A stretch of DNA of 64,000 nucleotides from Actinacidiphila rubida (GCF_900110255.1 NZ_FODD01000028.1:1-64000), one strand, 5' to 3'; counted from the first letter of the stretch, positions 10,817-19,506 are shown. The notes: generated by a model not told the origin, from the letters alone. Translations and numbers: made by a program.

Positions 10817-11275
10817 ATGAAGGAGAACGAGTGGGAGCTGCTGCTGGCCGAACGCGCCTGCGAGCGCCTCATCGTGGAGCTGCTCCGCCGCCTGGACCTC
10901 GGGGAGCCGGCGAGCGTCCGCGAGCTGTTCACCGAGGACGGCGTCTGGGAGTGGCCCGCCGGCGAGCGCCTGATCGAAGGGCGCGACGCACTCGGTGAGT
11001 ACTTCGGCGGGCGCCCCGCCGACCGGCTGTCGCGCCGGGCGTGCAGCAACATCCTGGTGACCGTCGACTCCCCCACGACGGCCACCGCCACCTCGTACTT
11101 CGCCACGTACCGCGTCGACGGCCACGACGGCACCACGCTCACCGCACCGCGGCTGCCCGCGAACGTCGGCCACTACGAGGACGCCTTCCGCAAGGTCGAC
11201 GGCACCTGGCTGCTCTCCCGCCGCACCCTCCACCTCGCCTTCGGCGGCCCGACCGAACGGCTCAGCGGGAGCTGA
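10817..11275 (+). CDS. NTF2/SnoaL-like domain protein
   Basis: A 152-residue protein starting MKENEWELL. It has the cone-like NTF2/SnoaL pattern: an initial helical part with LLRRLDLGEPASVRELFTEDGVWEWP, then AGERLIEGRDALGEYF and a beta-rich C-terminal half ending RKVDGTWLLSRRTLHLAF. Such folds bind small ligands or act as isomerases or hydrolases; the substrate is unknown. There is no clear ribosome binding site. A TAGACA hexamer ends 7 bases before the ATG, which suggests a leaderless transcript. The 3' end overlaps the convergent epimerase gene by 14 bp. Confidence 0.8.
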   Translation: MKENEWELLLAERACERLIVELLRRLDLGEPASVRELFTEDGVWEWPAGERLIEGRDALGEYFGGRPADRLSRRACSNILVTVDSPTTATATSYFATYRVDGHDGTTLTAPRLPANVGHYEDAFRKVDGTWLLSRRTLHLAFGGPTERLSGS

Positions 11276-12206
11276 CGCCGTCCGCCGCGGCGCCCAGCTC
11301 CGCGGCGAGGCCGGCGCGCCACGAGGGGTGGGCCGGGGCCCAGCCCAGGGACTGCTTGGCGCGGGAGTTGGCGGCGCCGCGCAGGCGCGTGAGGTAGGCG
11401 GCGCCCCACGAACCCGCCGCCAGGCGGGCCAGGAACGCGGGGACCTGCCGGGGCTTCGGGGCGCCGAGCATCTCCGCGAGCGCGGGCAGCCAGGCGTCGA
11501 GCCGCGCGGGGTCGTCGTCGACGACGTTCAGCACGCCGCGCACCTGCGGCCGGGTGAGGGCCGCGACCAGCGCATCGGCCGCGTCGCGGGTGTGGGTGAA
11601 CGAGAACGTGCTGCCGCCGTCGCCCGCCACCGGCAACTTACGCGCGCGGACCGCGGCGGCGCTCGAGCCGTCGGCCGCGAAGACCGTGCCGGGGCCGTAG
11701 AGGTGCCCGAACCGGAGCACGAGCCCGCCGGCCTCCTCCGTGGTGATCCGCTCCAGCGTCCGCAGCGCGTCCAGCGCCTTCGCGAACTCCTTCGGCGGGT
11801 TCCGCCAGAGCGGCGCGTCCTCGTCCGCGAGCCCCGGCGCCGGATCGTACCCGTAGGCCAGCCCCTGCACGACGAAGCGTCCCGCGCCCGCGTCCCGCGC
11901 CGCCTGCGCGAGCGTGCGCGTCGCCTCCGTGCGCAGCCGGTTCGTCACCGCGAAGTCCCGTTCCAGCTTGCGGGGGTTGATCTGCCACGGGATCGCGGTG
12001 AGGAGGTGCAGCACCGCGTCCGGCATCGCCTCCCGCACCGCCTTCCCCAGCGCCGCCGCGTCCAGCGCGTCCACCGCGACGCCCCTGACGCCCCTCCCCG
12101 CCTTCGGAGCGCGCGACAGCGCGACCACCTCGTGCCCGCCCTCGACGAGCAGCGGCACGACCTGCCGCCCGATGACACCCGTCGCGCCGGCGACAACCAC
12201 CCTCAT
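11262..12206 (-). CDS. NAD(P)-dependent epimerase/reductase family protein
   Basis: A 314-residue Rossmann-fold protein with the nucleotide-binding motif GATGVIG at residues 7-13 and an extended-SDR-type sequence. The segment FVVQGLAYGY provides the active-site Tyr region, although the classical YxxxK is not obvious. The ATG at 12206 follows an excellent AGGAGAAGG site. Similar proteins are annotated as NAD-dependent epimerase/dehydratases or NAD(P)H-binding proteins with unknown substrates. It is a single gene that overlaps the convergent NTF2-like gene. Confidence 0.85.
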   Translation of the reverse strand: MRVVVAGATGVIGRQVVPLLVEGGHEVVALSRAPKAGRGVRGVAVDALDAAALGKAVREAMPDAVLHLLTAIPWQINPRKLERDFAVTNRLRTEATRTLAQAARDAGAGRFVVQGLAYGYDPAPGLADEDAPLWRNPPKEFAKALDALRTLERITTEEAGGLVLRFGHLYGPGTVFAADGSSAAAVRARKLPVAGDGGSTFSFTHTRDAADALVAALTRPQVRGVLNVVDDDPARLDAWLPALAEMLGAPKPRQVPAFLARLAAGSWGAAYLTRLRGAANSRAKQSLGWAPAHPSWRAGLAAELGAAADGVSSR

Positions 12207-12535
12207 GATCCTTCTCCTCTTCGTCCGTCCTCCGGTTCCGGGGAGTGGACGGGTGAGGGGGTCACCGCGTGACAGCTTCCGGGAGTTCGCGGCTGTGACG
12301 GTGGTCACGCCCGGGTCGGCGCGACCGCGGCGACGAGCCCGGCTCCCTCAGGCGAGGGGGAACTCGCCGGCCTTCACCGCTCCGGGATGGGAGCGAGGTC
12401 GTGTGGTTCACGCTGCGCCTCCCGGGCCCGGGCCCGGAAGGCGGTCGCCACCCGGTGGGATGCCCGGTGCGTCGCGGCTGCTGACCGGCGGCGCGGTCGC
12501 CGCCGGTCGGCGGGCCGCGCGGTTACGGTGGGCGG

Positions 12536-12991
12536 ATGAGCGCAGCACGGCGGTCGGACGAGGATGAGCGGGAGGCGCCGCGGCGGATCCATCCGGTCAA
12601 GCGGGTGGCGCTGGCCACCGCCGGGACCCTGGTGCTGCTGCTGGGCGTCGCGCTGCTGGTGCTGCCCGGGCCCGGGACGCTGCTGGTGCTGGCCGGGCTG
12701 GTGATCCTCGGGCGGGCGGTGCCGGCGGTGTCCCGGTTCGAGGAGCCGGTGCGGGTGCGGGCGATGCAGGCGATGGAGGCGAGCGTCGCCTCGGGCTGGC
12801 GGATCGCCGGTTCCGTCCTGACCGGACTCGGCCTGATCGCGGCCGGCGTGGTGTGGGGCGTCCGGCCCGTGTCGGGGCTGCCGTTCGCGGGCTGGAGCAC
12901 CGGCTCCAGTCTCATCCTGTCCGGCGTGGTCCTGCTCGGCCTGCTCGCCTGGAGCCACCGCCGCGTCCGCCGCGGGCGGCAAGGCGGCTGA
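12536..12991 (+). CDS. PGPGW-family small membrane protein (TIGR02611 type)
   Basis: A 151-residue integral membrane protein. A charged cytoplasmic N-terminus (about 25 residues) is followed by two hydrophobic segments around the invariant LPGPGTLLVLAGLVILG, then an amphipathic stretch and two more membrane segments near residues 82-102 and 122-140. The basic tail is HRRVRRGRQGG. The family is widespread in actinomycetes and has no known role. A TACGGT hexamer ends 6 bases before the ATG and no ribosome binding site is visible, so the mRNA may be leaderless. Confidence 0.88.
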   Translation: MSAARRSDEDEREAPRRIHPVKRVALATAGTLVLLLGVALLVLPGPGTLLVLAGLVILGRAVPAVSRFEEPVRVRAMQAMEASVASGWRIAGSVLTGLGLIAAGVVWGVRPVSGLPFAGWSTGSSLILSGVVLLGLLAWSHRRVRRGRQGG

Positions 12992-13080
12992 CTCCCGCCC
13001 CTCCCTTCGTGGTTGGCTGTTCCCGCCATACCCGCATGACCGTATGACCGTATGAACGGAACACCAGCAAAGGACCGGGC

Positions 13081-13284
13081 ATGTTCGAGTACAAGGTCGT
13101 CACCTTCCGCGAGTCGCTCATCGGCGACGCCCTGGACAGCGACAAGTTGGAGAAGACGCTCAACAAGCACGCGGAGGACGGCTGGGCGCTGAAGGCCCTG
13201 ACCGCCGCCGACGTGAAGGGCCGCATAGGCCCCGGCGCCGTCGAGGGCCTCCTCCTCACCTTCGAGCGCCCCCGCCAGGGCTGA
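13081..13284 (+). CDS. DUF4177 domain protein
   Basis: A 67-residue cytosolic protein starting MFEYKVVTFRE, with the DUF4177 signature of a short beta strand, a helix and NKHAEDGWALKAL. The function of the family is unknown. The ATG is preceded by AAAGGACCGGGC. It stands alone between the PGPGW gene and the Uma2 gene. Confidence 0.88.
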   Translation: MFEYKVVTFRESLIGDALDSDKLEKTLNKHAEDGWALKALTAADVKGRIGPGAVEGLLLTFERPRQG

Positions 13285-13367
13285 GTCGAGCGCCGTGCCC
13301 GGCCCGCCGGCCCGCTGAGAGCTACGCTCGTGGCGGCAGAGGGACTTGGCATGAGTAGTCGTACGAT

Positions 13368-13410
13368 CACGCTCGGTTTCTGATCGTTGTATGATCAGAA
13401 GCCGAGCGTG
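13368..13410. repeat. Large inverted repeat (18-bp arms) upstream of the Uma2 gene
   Basis: Arms 13368-13385 and 13393-13410 pair at 17 of 18 positions around a 7-base loop. The hairpin ends 26 bases before the TTG start of the Uma2 gene and overlaps its likely promoter. A near direct repeat, GTCGTACGATCA and GTTGTATGATCA (13359-13370 and 13386-13397), lies within it. It could be an operator, a leader hairpin or a terminator for upstream transcription. No T-run follows. Confidence 0.75.
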
Positions 13411-13436
13411 CCTGAACGGCTACAGGGAGGTGCGGG

Positions 13437-14057
13437 TTGACCGCAGTGGACGACCGGCCGCAGACCCGGGATCACGCGCAGATGAGCCTGGAACTCTTCG
13501 AGCAACTGGCGACTGACGCCGAGCGCGGTGAAGAGGGGCTCCGGTTCGAGTTCCTCGGTGGGAAGTTGGGGGTCCAGCCCATGCCGGACAGCGTGCACGC
13601 GGCGATGGTCTCGTGGCTGGTGAGGCAGTGCATGCAGCAGAAGCCGCACTGGGATCTGATGACGGGCTTGGGTCTCAAAGTGGAGACCTACCGAGAAGGG
13701 CGAGCGGTTCCTGACGGCGCTCTCGTGCCGGAGGACCACTTCTTGGGCGGGCCCGGCGTGGCGTGGGCGGAACCCGACGGCGTGCTCATGACCGTCGAGG
13801 TCACGTCGTACGACCGCGACACCAATCAGCGGGACCGGATCGACAAGCCCCGCGCCTACGCCGAAGCCGGGATCCCGGTCTTCCTGCTGATCGGCTGTGA
13901 CAGCGGCGACGTGACCGTGCACAGCAAGCCGGTCGACGGCAGGTACCGCGACCGGCACACCGTCGCCTTCGGCGAGAAGGTCGCGCTCCCTGAGCCCGTC
14001 GGGATGCACGTGGACACCCAACGCCTCGTCGATCTGGGGCAGTCGGGCCGGGGCTGA
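13437..14057 (+). CDS. Uma2 family endonuclease-like protein (DUF820)
   Basis: A 206-residue protein from a TTG at 13437, chosen because GGGAGG lies 6-10 bases upstream. It has the PD-(D/E)XK nuclease fold of the Uma2/DUF820 family: an N-terminal helix region MSLELFEQLA, then RFEFLGGKL, the acidic AVPDGALVPEDHF and the catalytic-type strand LMTVEVTSYDRDTNQRDRIDKPRAYAEAGIP. Multi-copy Uma2 proteins are common in cyanobacteria and actinomycetes, and their biological role is unproven. The gene sits behind a striking inverted repeat and before the WXG100 cassette. Confidence 0.88.
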   Translation: MTAVDDRPQTRDHAQMSLELFEQLATDAERGEEGLRFEFLGGKLGVQPMPDSVHAAMVSWLVRQCMQQKPHWDLMTGLGLKVETYREGRAVPDGALVPEDHFLGGPGVAWAEPDGVLMTVEVTSYDRDTNQRDRIDKPRAYAEAGIPVFLLIGCDSGDVTVHSKPVDGRYRDRHTVAFGEKVALPEPVGMHVDTQRLVDLGQSGRG

Positions 14058-14170
14058 GACCGCCGGGCGGCGGCCTCGGGCGGGTGGAACCGGGGGGCTT
14101 GGGGCGGCGTGGTGCTCTGTGGCAGGGTGTGGGGCCCGGCAGGCACCGGCACGAGGGGACGGAGCGGGGG

Positions 14171-14464
14171 ATGCCCGACCTGGGGTACGACCTGAGCGCG
14201 CTGGAGATGTTCAGCGGGCAGCTCGACACGGTCAGGAAGGGGCTGGAGGAGAGCCACGCGGCCATCGACTCCTACGACGCCGACTACGGGCACGGCTCGG
14301 TCAGGGACGCCATGCACCACTTCGAGAGCCACTGGCGGGACGGCCGCGGCCACGTCGAGCACACCGCGGGCAGCCTGTCCTCCATGGTCACCGAGGCCGT
14401 CAAGGCGTACACCAAGGTCGACGAGGACCTGGCCCAGCAGCTGACGCGGAAGGCCGGCCAGTGA
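14171..14464 (+). CDS. WXG100-superfamily-like small protein
   Basis: A 97-residue, predicted all-helical protein (MPDLGYDLSALEMFSGQLD onward). Its length and helix-turn-helix layout are those of ESX/type VII secretion substrates. The turn motif is HFESHWRDGRGHV rather than a strict WxG. The ATG at 14171 follows GGAGCGGGGG. Its stop overlaps the GTG of the next gene (GTGA), placing it first in a five-gene cassette. In such cassettes the first small protein usually partners a larger substrate. No core secretion gene (EccC ATPase) is in this window. Confidence 0.65.
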   Translation: MPDLGYDLSALEMFSGQLDTVRKGLEESHAAIDSYDADYGHGSVRDAMHHFESHWRDGRGHVEHTAGSLSSMVTEAVKAYTKVDEDLAQQLTRKAGQ

Positions 14465-15153
14465 GCGGCGCGGGCAGCGACGGGCCGCGGCTCGACACGG
14501 GATACGGCTACGCCCTGACCGTGCCCGGCAGCTGGTTCGAGGTCGACGTGCGCCCGGCGACCCGGGCCGCCTCCGCCGCCGAGCTCGTCAACCGGCGGAT
14601 CACCGACCTGCCGGAGCTGCGCGAGCGTCGCGCGGACATCGTGCGGATCGTCCGCAAGCAGGCCGCCGCGGCCTGGGACGCGGGCGCCGTCTACTGCGCG
14701 GTGATGGCCGAGCCCGTCGCCGACGGTCTGCTGCCCGCCTGCGCCACCGTGTCGTTCCTGCCCGGCCCGGCCGACGCCCGCAGCGACGCGGACGACCGCC
14801 TCGCGCCGCTGCTGTCCACGTTCCGCACCCGGACCGCGAAGCGGGACGACGACCCGTGGACCGAGGTCGCCACCGTCGACCTGCCGCACGCCGGCGCGGC
14901 CGCCCGCACCTACGGCGTCGAGGACGTCGAGGACCCCGACCACGCGGACCGGCCGGCCGGCGCCGGCCCGGTCCGCTCCGTGCGCGTCGTGACGATGCAG
15001 ACCTTCGTGCCCGTGCCCGACGTCAACCGCGTCGCGCTCGTCTCCTGCAGCAGCCCGGCCGTGGAGGTCGCGCCCGCGCTGCTGGACGTCTTCGACGCGA
15101 TCACCGGAACCTTCCGCCTCTTCCCCGCCGCCGATCTCGTGAAGGGTGTCTGA
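14461..15153 (+). CDS. Conserved hypothetical protein of the WXG100 cassette
   Basis: A 230-residue soluble protein beginning with GTG at 14461 inside the end of the previous gene. The N-terminal LDTGYGYALTVPGSWFEVDVRPAT resembles the opening of other actinomycete proteins found beside type VII substrates. No signal peptide, membrane segment or catalytic motif is visible. Two bases separate it from the next ATG, so it is translationally coupled on both sides. It may be a chaperone or accessory factor for the neighbouring substrate; that is inference from position only. Confidence 0.7.
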   Translation: MSGAGSDGPRLDTGYGYALTVPGSWFEVDVRPATRAASAAELVNRRITDLPELRERRADIVRIVRKQAAAAWDAGAVYCAVMAEPVADGLLPACATVSFLPGPADARSDADDRLAPLLSTFRTRTAKRDDDPWTEVATVDLPHAGAAARTYGVEDVEDPDHADRPAGAGPVRSVRVVTMQTFVPVPDVNRVALVSCSSPAVEVAPALLDVFDAITGTFRLFPAADLVKGV

Positions 15154-15155
15154 CG

Positions 15156-16997
15156 ATGGGCCGCCCCACCGACTGGCACGTCCTGGACCTGGACGGCGAC
15201 CCGACGCCGGGTGACGTCCAGCGCCTGCGCGAACTGGTCCGCAGGACCCGCACGATCGCCGACGACGCCGAGGGCGCCGCGCGCACCGTGCGCGGCCTGG
15301 CCGGCGACCAGGCCGCGATGACGTGGATCGGCGCGGCCGGTGACGTCTTCAAGGACGCCATCGGGAAGTTCCCCGGCCAGCTCGACAAGGTCGCCGCCTC
15401 GCACCACATGGCCGCCGACGCGCTCGACGGCTACGCCACCGACCTCGGCCACGCCCAGGACCAGGCCGACCGGGCGCTCGCCCAGGCCCGCGAGGTCCAC
15501 GACACGGTGCAGGCGCTGCACAGCCGGCTCGCGACCGCCACCGGCAGCCTCGACGCGCTGAACAGGCCCGCCGCGTCGCCGCAGCCGCCGGACCCCGCAC
15601 AGGTCAAGGAGCAGGCGCGCAGGCACACCGCGGCGCAGGACCAGGTCACCTCCCTGCAGTCCCAGCTCAGCGGCCCGCAGGCCCAGTTGGAGGCGGCGAG
15701 GAAGCTGGCCGGGCAGGCGGCGGAGCTGCGCGACCACGCGGCCGACACCGCGAGCAGGAAGCTGCACGACGCCTCGGACGCCGGCATCCCGCCGGACTCG
15801 TTCTGGCACAAGCTCGGCGACATCGCGGCGAAGGTGTGGCACGGACTGATCGTCGTCGCGAAGATCGTCGTCGCCGTCGGCGGCATCATCGCGCTGATCA
15901 TCGGCGGCCCGATCGCCTGGGTCGTCTTCGCCGCGGCGCTGCTCGTCCTGGCCGACACCGTCTACAAGTACACGCAAGGCCAGGCGTCGTTGTGGGATGT
16001 GGCACTCGCGGCCCTGAGCTGCATCCCGATGACGAAGGGCCTGACCACCCTCGGCGAACTCCGCACCGCCTTCGAGGAGGGCGGCCTCGTCGGCGCGGGC
16101 GTGCACGTCCTGGGCGCGGGGTGGGGCGCGGTGAAGGGCATGGGCACGGCCGCCAAGGCCCTGTGGGAGGGCCGCACCGCGCTGCCCGGGCTGATGCGGG
16201 CGCTCCCGTTCACGGCGTGGGGCAAGCTGACGCAGATGTCGACCGAGGTCCGGTACGGCGCCGAGGGGCTGCTGACCGGTTTCGGGACCGGGTTCTCCGA
16301 CGGCTCCGGCCTCTTCGGCTCGTTCCGCAACGGCTTCTCCGAGGCGATGGACGGCTTCGGCGCGGGCCGCACCACGGCGCGGGACCTGGCGTCGTACCAG
16401 GCCAGGGCGTGGCAGGGATCGGGCGCCTACCTCGGGATCGACGTCTTCCACGACACGGTGATCCCGGCGGGCACCAACCTGGAGGTGCTGCACCCGGCGC
16501 TCACCGGCTTCGCGGTGCCCGAGGGCACCATGGCCCGGCTCGGACTGGACTCCGCGGACATCAGCCACGCGGTCCAGGTCGGCCCGTCCGACCTGGAGCC
16601 GGGCCGCATCCTGCACGAGTACCGGACCCAGGGCGTGACCATCCACTTCACCGCGGACACCCCCGCGGCGACCGGTGTCGCCCGGGCCAACCCGCAGTTC
16701 GGCGGGGGCGGCGGAACCCAGTTCTTCGTCCCCGGCCTCCCGGACAAGGTCGGCGCGGGCACCGTCACCGTCATCGACTCGGCCGGCAGCGGCCGCGTGC
16801 TGCCGATGGTCAACAACTACGTCGCCGACACCAGCGCGGGCGGTCACATCCCGCTCCACAACTTCGACCTCCCGGCCGGTTCGCCGATCCTCACCAACAA
16901 GCAGACCGGGGACACCGTCAGCGGCGGCATCACCCTCGTCACCGGCCTCACCCGTGCCGGTGTCACCGGCTCCGACGTCACCGCGCCGAGCAGGTGA
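15156..16997 (+). CDS. Putative type VII secretion substrate with WXG100-like N-terminus and membrane region
   Basis: A 613-residue multidomain protein. Residues 1-190 are helical and rich in Ala/Gln/Asp, with AMTWIGAAGDVFKDAIGKFPGQL giving a W-x-G-like turn and a long coiled coil around 95-180. Residues about 225-275 contain strongly hydrophobic segments (LIVVAKIVVAVGGIIALIIGG and following). Residues 460-613 form a distinct beta-rich C-terminal region with a GGGGG turn near 555. This head-to-tail layout is that of polymorphic-toxin-type type VII substrates, but I recognise no toxin active site. It sits in a tight operon, followed by a small protein that could be its partner or immunity factor. 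Confidence 0.7.
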   Translation: MGRPTDWHVLDLDGDPTPGDVQRLRELVRRTRTIADDAEGAARTVRGLAGDQAAMTWIGAAGDVFKDAIGKFPGQLDKVAASHHMAADALDGYATDLGHAQDQADRALAQAREVHDTVQALHSRLATATGSLDALNRPAASPQPPDPAQVKEQARRHTAAQDQVTSLQSQLSGPQAQLEAARKLAGQAAELRDHAADTASRKLHDASDAGIPPDSFWHKLGDIAAKVWHGLIVVAKIVVAVGGIIALIIGGPIAWVVFAAALLVLADTVYKYTQGQASLWDVALAALSCIPMTKGLTTLGELRTAFEEGGLVGAGVHVLGAGWGAVKGMGTAAKALWEGRTALPGLMRALPFTAWGKLTQMSTEVRYGAEGLLTGFGTGFSDGSGLFGSFRNGFSEAMDGFGAGRTTARDLASYQARAWQGSGAYLGIDVFHDTVIPAGTNLEVLHPALTGFAVPEGTMARLGLDSADISHAVQVGPSDLEPGRILHEYRTQGVTIHFTADTPAATGVARANPQFGGGGGTQFFVPGLPDKVGAGTVTVIDSAGSGRVLPMVNNYVADTSAGGHIPLHNFDLPAGSPILTNKQTGDTVSGGITLVTGLTRAGVTGSDVTAPSR

Positions 16998-17002
16998 GCT
17001 CC

Positions 17003-17368
17003 GTGAACGATTCGCCCGAAGCCCCGGTGACGATCGCCTCGTCCGGTACCCCCGGCAACCGCCACGCCCACCTGGACCCGGTCGTCGAGGCGGAACTGGC
17101 CTGGGGGAACCGGGTGTCGTCGACGTGGGGACGTACGGACAAGCTGCTGGACGACCGGTCGCTGACGCTGGCGGAGCCGTTCCATGTGGCCGAGCTGCGG
17201 CGGACGTTCCGCTTCCCGGCGAACATCAGGCTGTGGGCGATCCTGCCGCGGCCGGGGCACCCGCGGGAGAAGCCGCGGATGCTCCTGACGGACACCGACG
17301 GCTACGTCACCGTCCACGCCCCGCTCCCCGCGGACTGGCCGCATGGCGAAGGGGAGGTGGCGCTGTGA
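17003..17368 (+). CDS. Hypothetical small protein downstream of the WXG100 substrate
   Basis: A 121-residue cytosolic protein. GTG at 17003 is preferred because AGGTGAG lies 6 bases upstream; GTG at 16994, overlapping the preceding stop, is an alternative. The central part reads EPFHVAELRRTFRFPANIRLWAILPRPG and has no known motif. Immediate coupling to both neighbours suggests a role tied to the large substrate, for example binding or immunity; the sequence itself does not prove this. Confidence 0.65.
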   Translation: MNDSPEAPVTIASSGTPGNRHAHLDPVVEAELAWGNRVSSTWGRTDKLLDDRSLTLAEPFHVAELRRTFRFPANIRLWAILPRPGHPREKPRMLLTDTDGYVTVHAPLPADWPHGEGEVAL

Positions 17369-18060
17369 GCGGCGAGTCGCCGGCGGACTCGGTGGAGGCG
17401 CTGGAGCTGGCGCTGAACCCGCTGGTCTTCCGGATCGCGGACAGCACCGTGCTGATCGGGGTGAAGGCCACCGACCGCGGGCCGGAGCTGATGTACACGG
17501 ACGTGGGGGACACGGTGTGCGCGGTGGCGTACACCGATCCGGAGGAGATCCGGCGGGACCTGCCGGACGGCTACCGGCTGTTCCAGATCACCGTGCCGGA
17601 CCTGCTGCGGCGGCTGCATCCGGGGTGCGGGCTGCTGATCGGGCCGCGGGCCGCGTCGCCGCTGATGGTGATGCCCTACGAACGGGAGGCCGTGCTGGCG
17701 GCGAGCGTGCCGTTCCCGGCGGGCGCGCCGATCAGGATCAAGAAGCACGGCGTGCCGCACCGCGCGCTGATGGCGGCCGCGCTGCCGCGCATCGAGGCCG
17801 AGCCCGGCGTGCTGCGGGTCTACCTCACCCGCTACCAGGTCGCGGACGCGCGCATGAAGCTGCTGGTGGTCTACGAGAACGACCCCGCTGCCGAGGGCGC
17901 CGACGCGACCGCCGCGGACGCCTTCGTCGACGCGGCCGCGGCGATCGAACTGGCGGACCCGATGCAGGTCGTGGCGCTGGGCGACGTGCCGGAACCGTTC
18001 CTCGGGATGCTGCTGAAGGACGTGCCGCCGGCGTATGTCCGCCCAGGGCTGACACGCTGA
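17365..18060 (+). CDS. SseB-like hypothetical protein, last gene of the WXG100 cassette
   Basis: A 231-residue soluble protein beginning with GTG at 17365, which overlaps the previous stop and follows GGGGAGG. The first half (EALELALNPLVFRIADSTVLIGV through GCGLLIGPRAASPLMVMPYERE) resembles the SseB N-terminal domain. The second half (ALMAAALPRIEAEPGVLRVYLTRYQVADARMKLLVVYE) resembles the SseB C-terminal domain. SseB-domain proteins are frequent companions of type VII substrates in actinomycetes. Similarity is judged by eye; function is unknown. Confidence 0.65.
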   Translation: MSGESPADSVEALELALNPLVFRIADSTVLIGVKATDRGPELMYTDVGDTVCAVAYTDPEEIRRDLPDGYRLFQITVPDLLRRLHPGCGLLIGPRAASPLMVMPYEREAVLAASVPFPAGAPIRIKKHGVPHRALMAAALPRIEAEPGVLRVYLTRYQVADARMKLLVVYENDPAAEGADATAADAFVDAAAAIELADPMQVVALGDVPEPFLGMLLKDVPPAYVRPGLTR

Positions 18061-18092
18061 CCTGGAGTGGGGCGCGGGGCTAGTCTCGGGCC

Positions 18093-18908
18093 ATGGCCGA
18101 CGTCCGACGTACCCCCGCCCGCCGTCCCCGCACCTACGACCCGGCGAGGACCTGGGCCGCGCTGCTCGCGCAGGTCGGGCATGTGCGGGACGCGGTGCGG
18201 GAGTTGACACCGGAGCAGTGGGCGGCCGACAGCGGGCTGCCGGGCTGGGACGTGCGCACCCTGGTGGTGCACATCGTGCGGCAGGTCACCGCGGTGCGGG
18301 TGCTGCTCGCGGAGGAGCCGATGCCGCCGGGGACGCCGGTCACCTCGCTGGACACCTGGGCGCGGTCCACCGCCGGCATCGCGGACCGGCTCGACGAGGA
18401 CACCCGCGAGACCGCGGCGGCGACCGGCGACCCGGTGGCCGTGCTCGACGCCGAGGCCGAACTGCTCGCCGCGCAGGAGAGGGACGCGGTGCGCGCGGAC
18501 CTCGTCGTGCCGCACGTCTTCACCGCGATGCGCTCCCTGGACTTCACGGTGACCCGCCTCGTGGAGCTCGTGGTGCACAGCGACGACCTGGCGCGGGCCA
18601 CCGGCGTGGACGTGGTCATGGACCGGCAGGCCGTCGCGGCCGTCGTGCGGCTGCTCGCCGACGCGCTGGCCGCCGCCGCGCCCGGCAACTCGGTCGAGGT
18701 CCGCGTCCCGCCGTACGCGGCCGTGCAGTGCGTGGAGGGTCCGCGCCACACCCGCGGGACCCCGCCGAACGTCGTCGAGACCGACCCGCTGACCTGGATC
18801 CGGCTGGCCACCGGGCGCGTCTCGTGGAGTGAGGCGGTGGCCGCGGCGAAGGTCGCGGCGAGCGGCGAGCGGGCCGACCTGGGCCCGTACCTTCCGGTCA
18901 TGGGGTGA
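18093..18908 (+). CDS. Maleylpyruvate-isomerase/DinB-fold family protein (mycothiol-dependent type)
   Basis: A 271-residue protein whose N-terminal domain has the four-helix pattern of the mycothiol-dependent maleylpyruvate isomerase family (TWAALLAQVGHVRDAV, PGWDVRTLVVHIVRQ). It also contains the second His segment LVVHSDDLARA. The C-terminal part may be the SCP2-like extension seen in family members. These enzymes use mycothiol as cofactor in actinobacteria; the substrate here is unknown. TAGTCT ends 6 bases before the ATG and no ribosome binding site is visible, so the transcript is probably leaderless. Confidence 0.82.
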   Translation: MADVRRTPARRPRTYDPARTWAALLAQVGHVRDAVRELTPEQWAADSGLPGWDVRTLVVHIVRQVTAVRVLLAEEPMPPGTPVTSLDTWARSTAGIADRLDEDTRETAAATGDPVAVLDAEAELLAAQERDAVRADLVVPHVFTAMRSLDFTVTRLVELVVHSDDLARATGVDVVMDRQAVAAVVRLLADALAAAAPGNSVEVRVPPYAAVQCVEGPRHTRGTPPNVVETDPLTWIRLATGRVSWSEAVAAAKVAASGERADLGPYLPVMG

Positions 18909-18918
18909 GGGGACGCAC

Positions 18919-19506
18919 ATGGGCGAGCACGGCGACGGCGACGGCGGCGGACGCGAGGACGGCGACGGCGGACGCGAGGACGAGCGCGGACGGACGCAGG
19001 GGCCCGCGCGGGCCGCACGCGCGTCGTGGCGCCCCGGCGCCGGCGCCTGGCTGATGGGTGCCCTCTTCGTGCTGCTGCTCGCCGGCGTCCTCGTCGACGA
19101 CCTCGGCGGCAGCCCCCCGTGGTGGCGGGTCGCCGCTCAGACGCTGGGCCTGCTCGGCACCGGCTCGGTCGCGCTGCGCATGCTCGGCTGGCGCATCACG
19201 GCAACCCCGGAGGGGCTGCGGGTCCGCACCCTCGCGGGGGTGCGGCTGGTCCCGTGGGACGAGACGTCCGCCGCGGTCGCGGTGGGCGGCGGCACCCTCT
19301 CCCTCCTCGGTGCCTGCGGCGGCAGGAGCACCGAGAGCACCGAGAGCACCGAGCCCGCCGAAACGGCCGAGAGCACCGAGCCCGCCGGGCCCGCCAAGAC
19401 CACGGAGAACGTCGTCATCGATTACACAGGGTTCCGGCGCCCGCACCGGCTGGCCGCCGAGATCGGCGCGATGATCGCCGATCCGGCCCTGCGGCCGGTC
19501 GCCTGA
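18919..19506 (+). CDS. PH-domain-like membrane protein
   Basis: A 195-residue protein. An acidic, Gly/Asp/Glu-rich N-terminus (residues 1-35) precedes two membrane segments (about 43-62 and 73-90), then a cytoplasmic bacterial PH-like strand region ITATPEGLRVRTLAGVRLVPWDE. A low-complexity insert of repeated STE units (about residues 136-160) comes from 9-bp GAGCACCGA repeats in the DNA. The start overlaps nothing; it lies 10 bases after the upstream gene, so they may be co-transcribed. Family members have no assigned function. Confidence 0.7.
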   Translation: MGEHGDGDGGGREDGDGGREDERGRTQGPARAARASWRPGAGAWLMGALFVLLLAGVLVDDLGGSPPWWRVAAQTLGLLGTGSVALRMLGWRITATPEGLRVRTLAGVRLVPWDETSAAVAVGGGTLSLLGACGGRSTESTESTEPAETAESTEPAGPAKTTENVVIDYTGFRRPHRLAAEIGAMIADPALRPVA

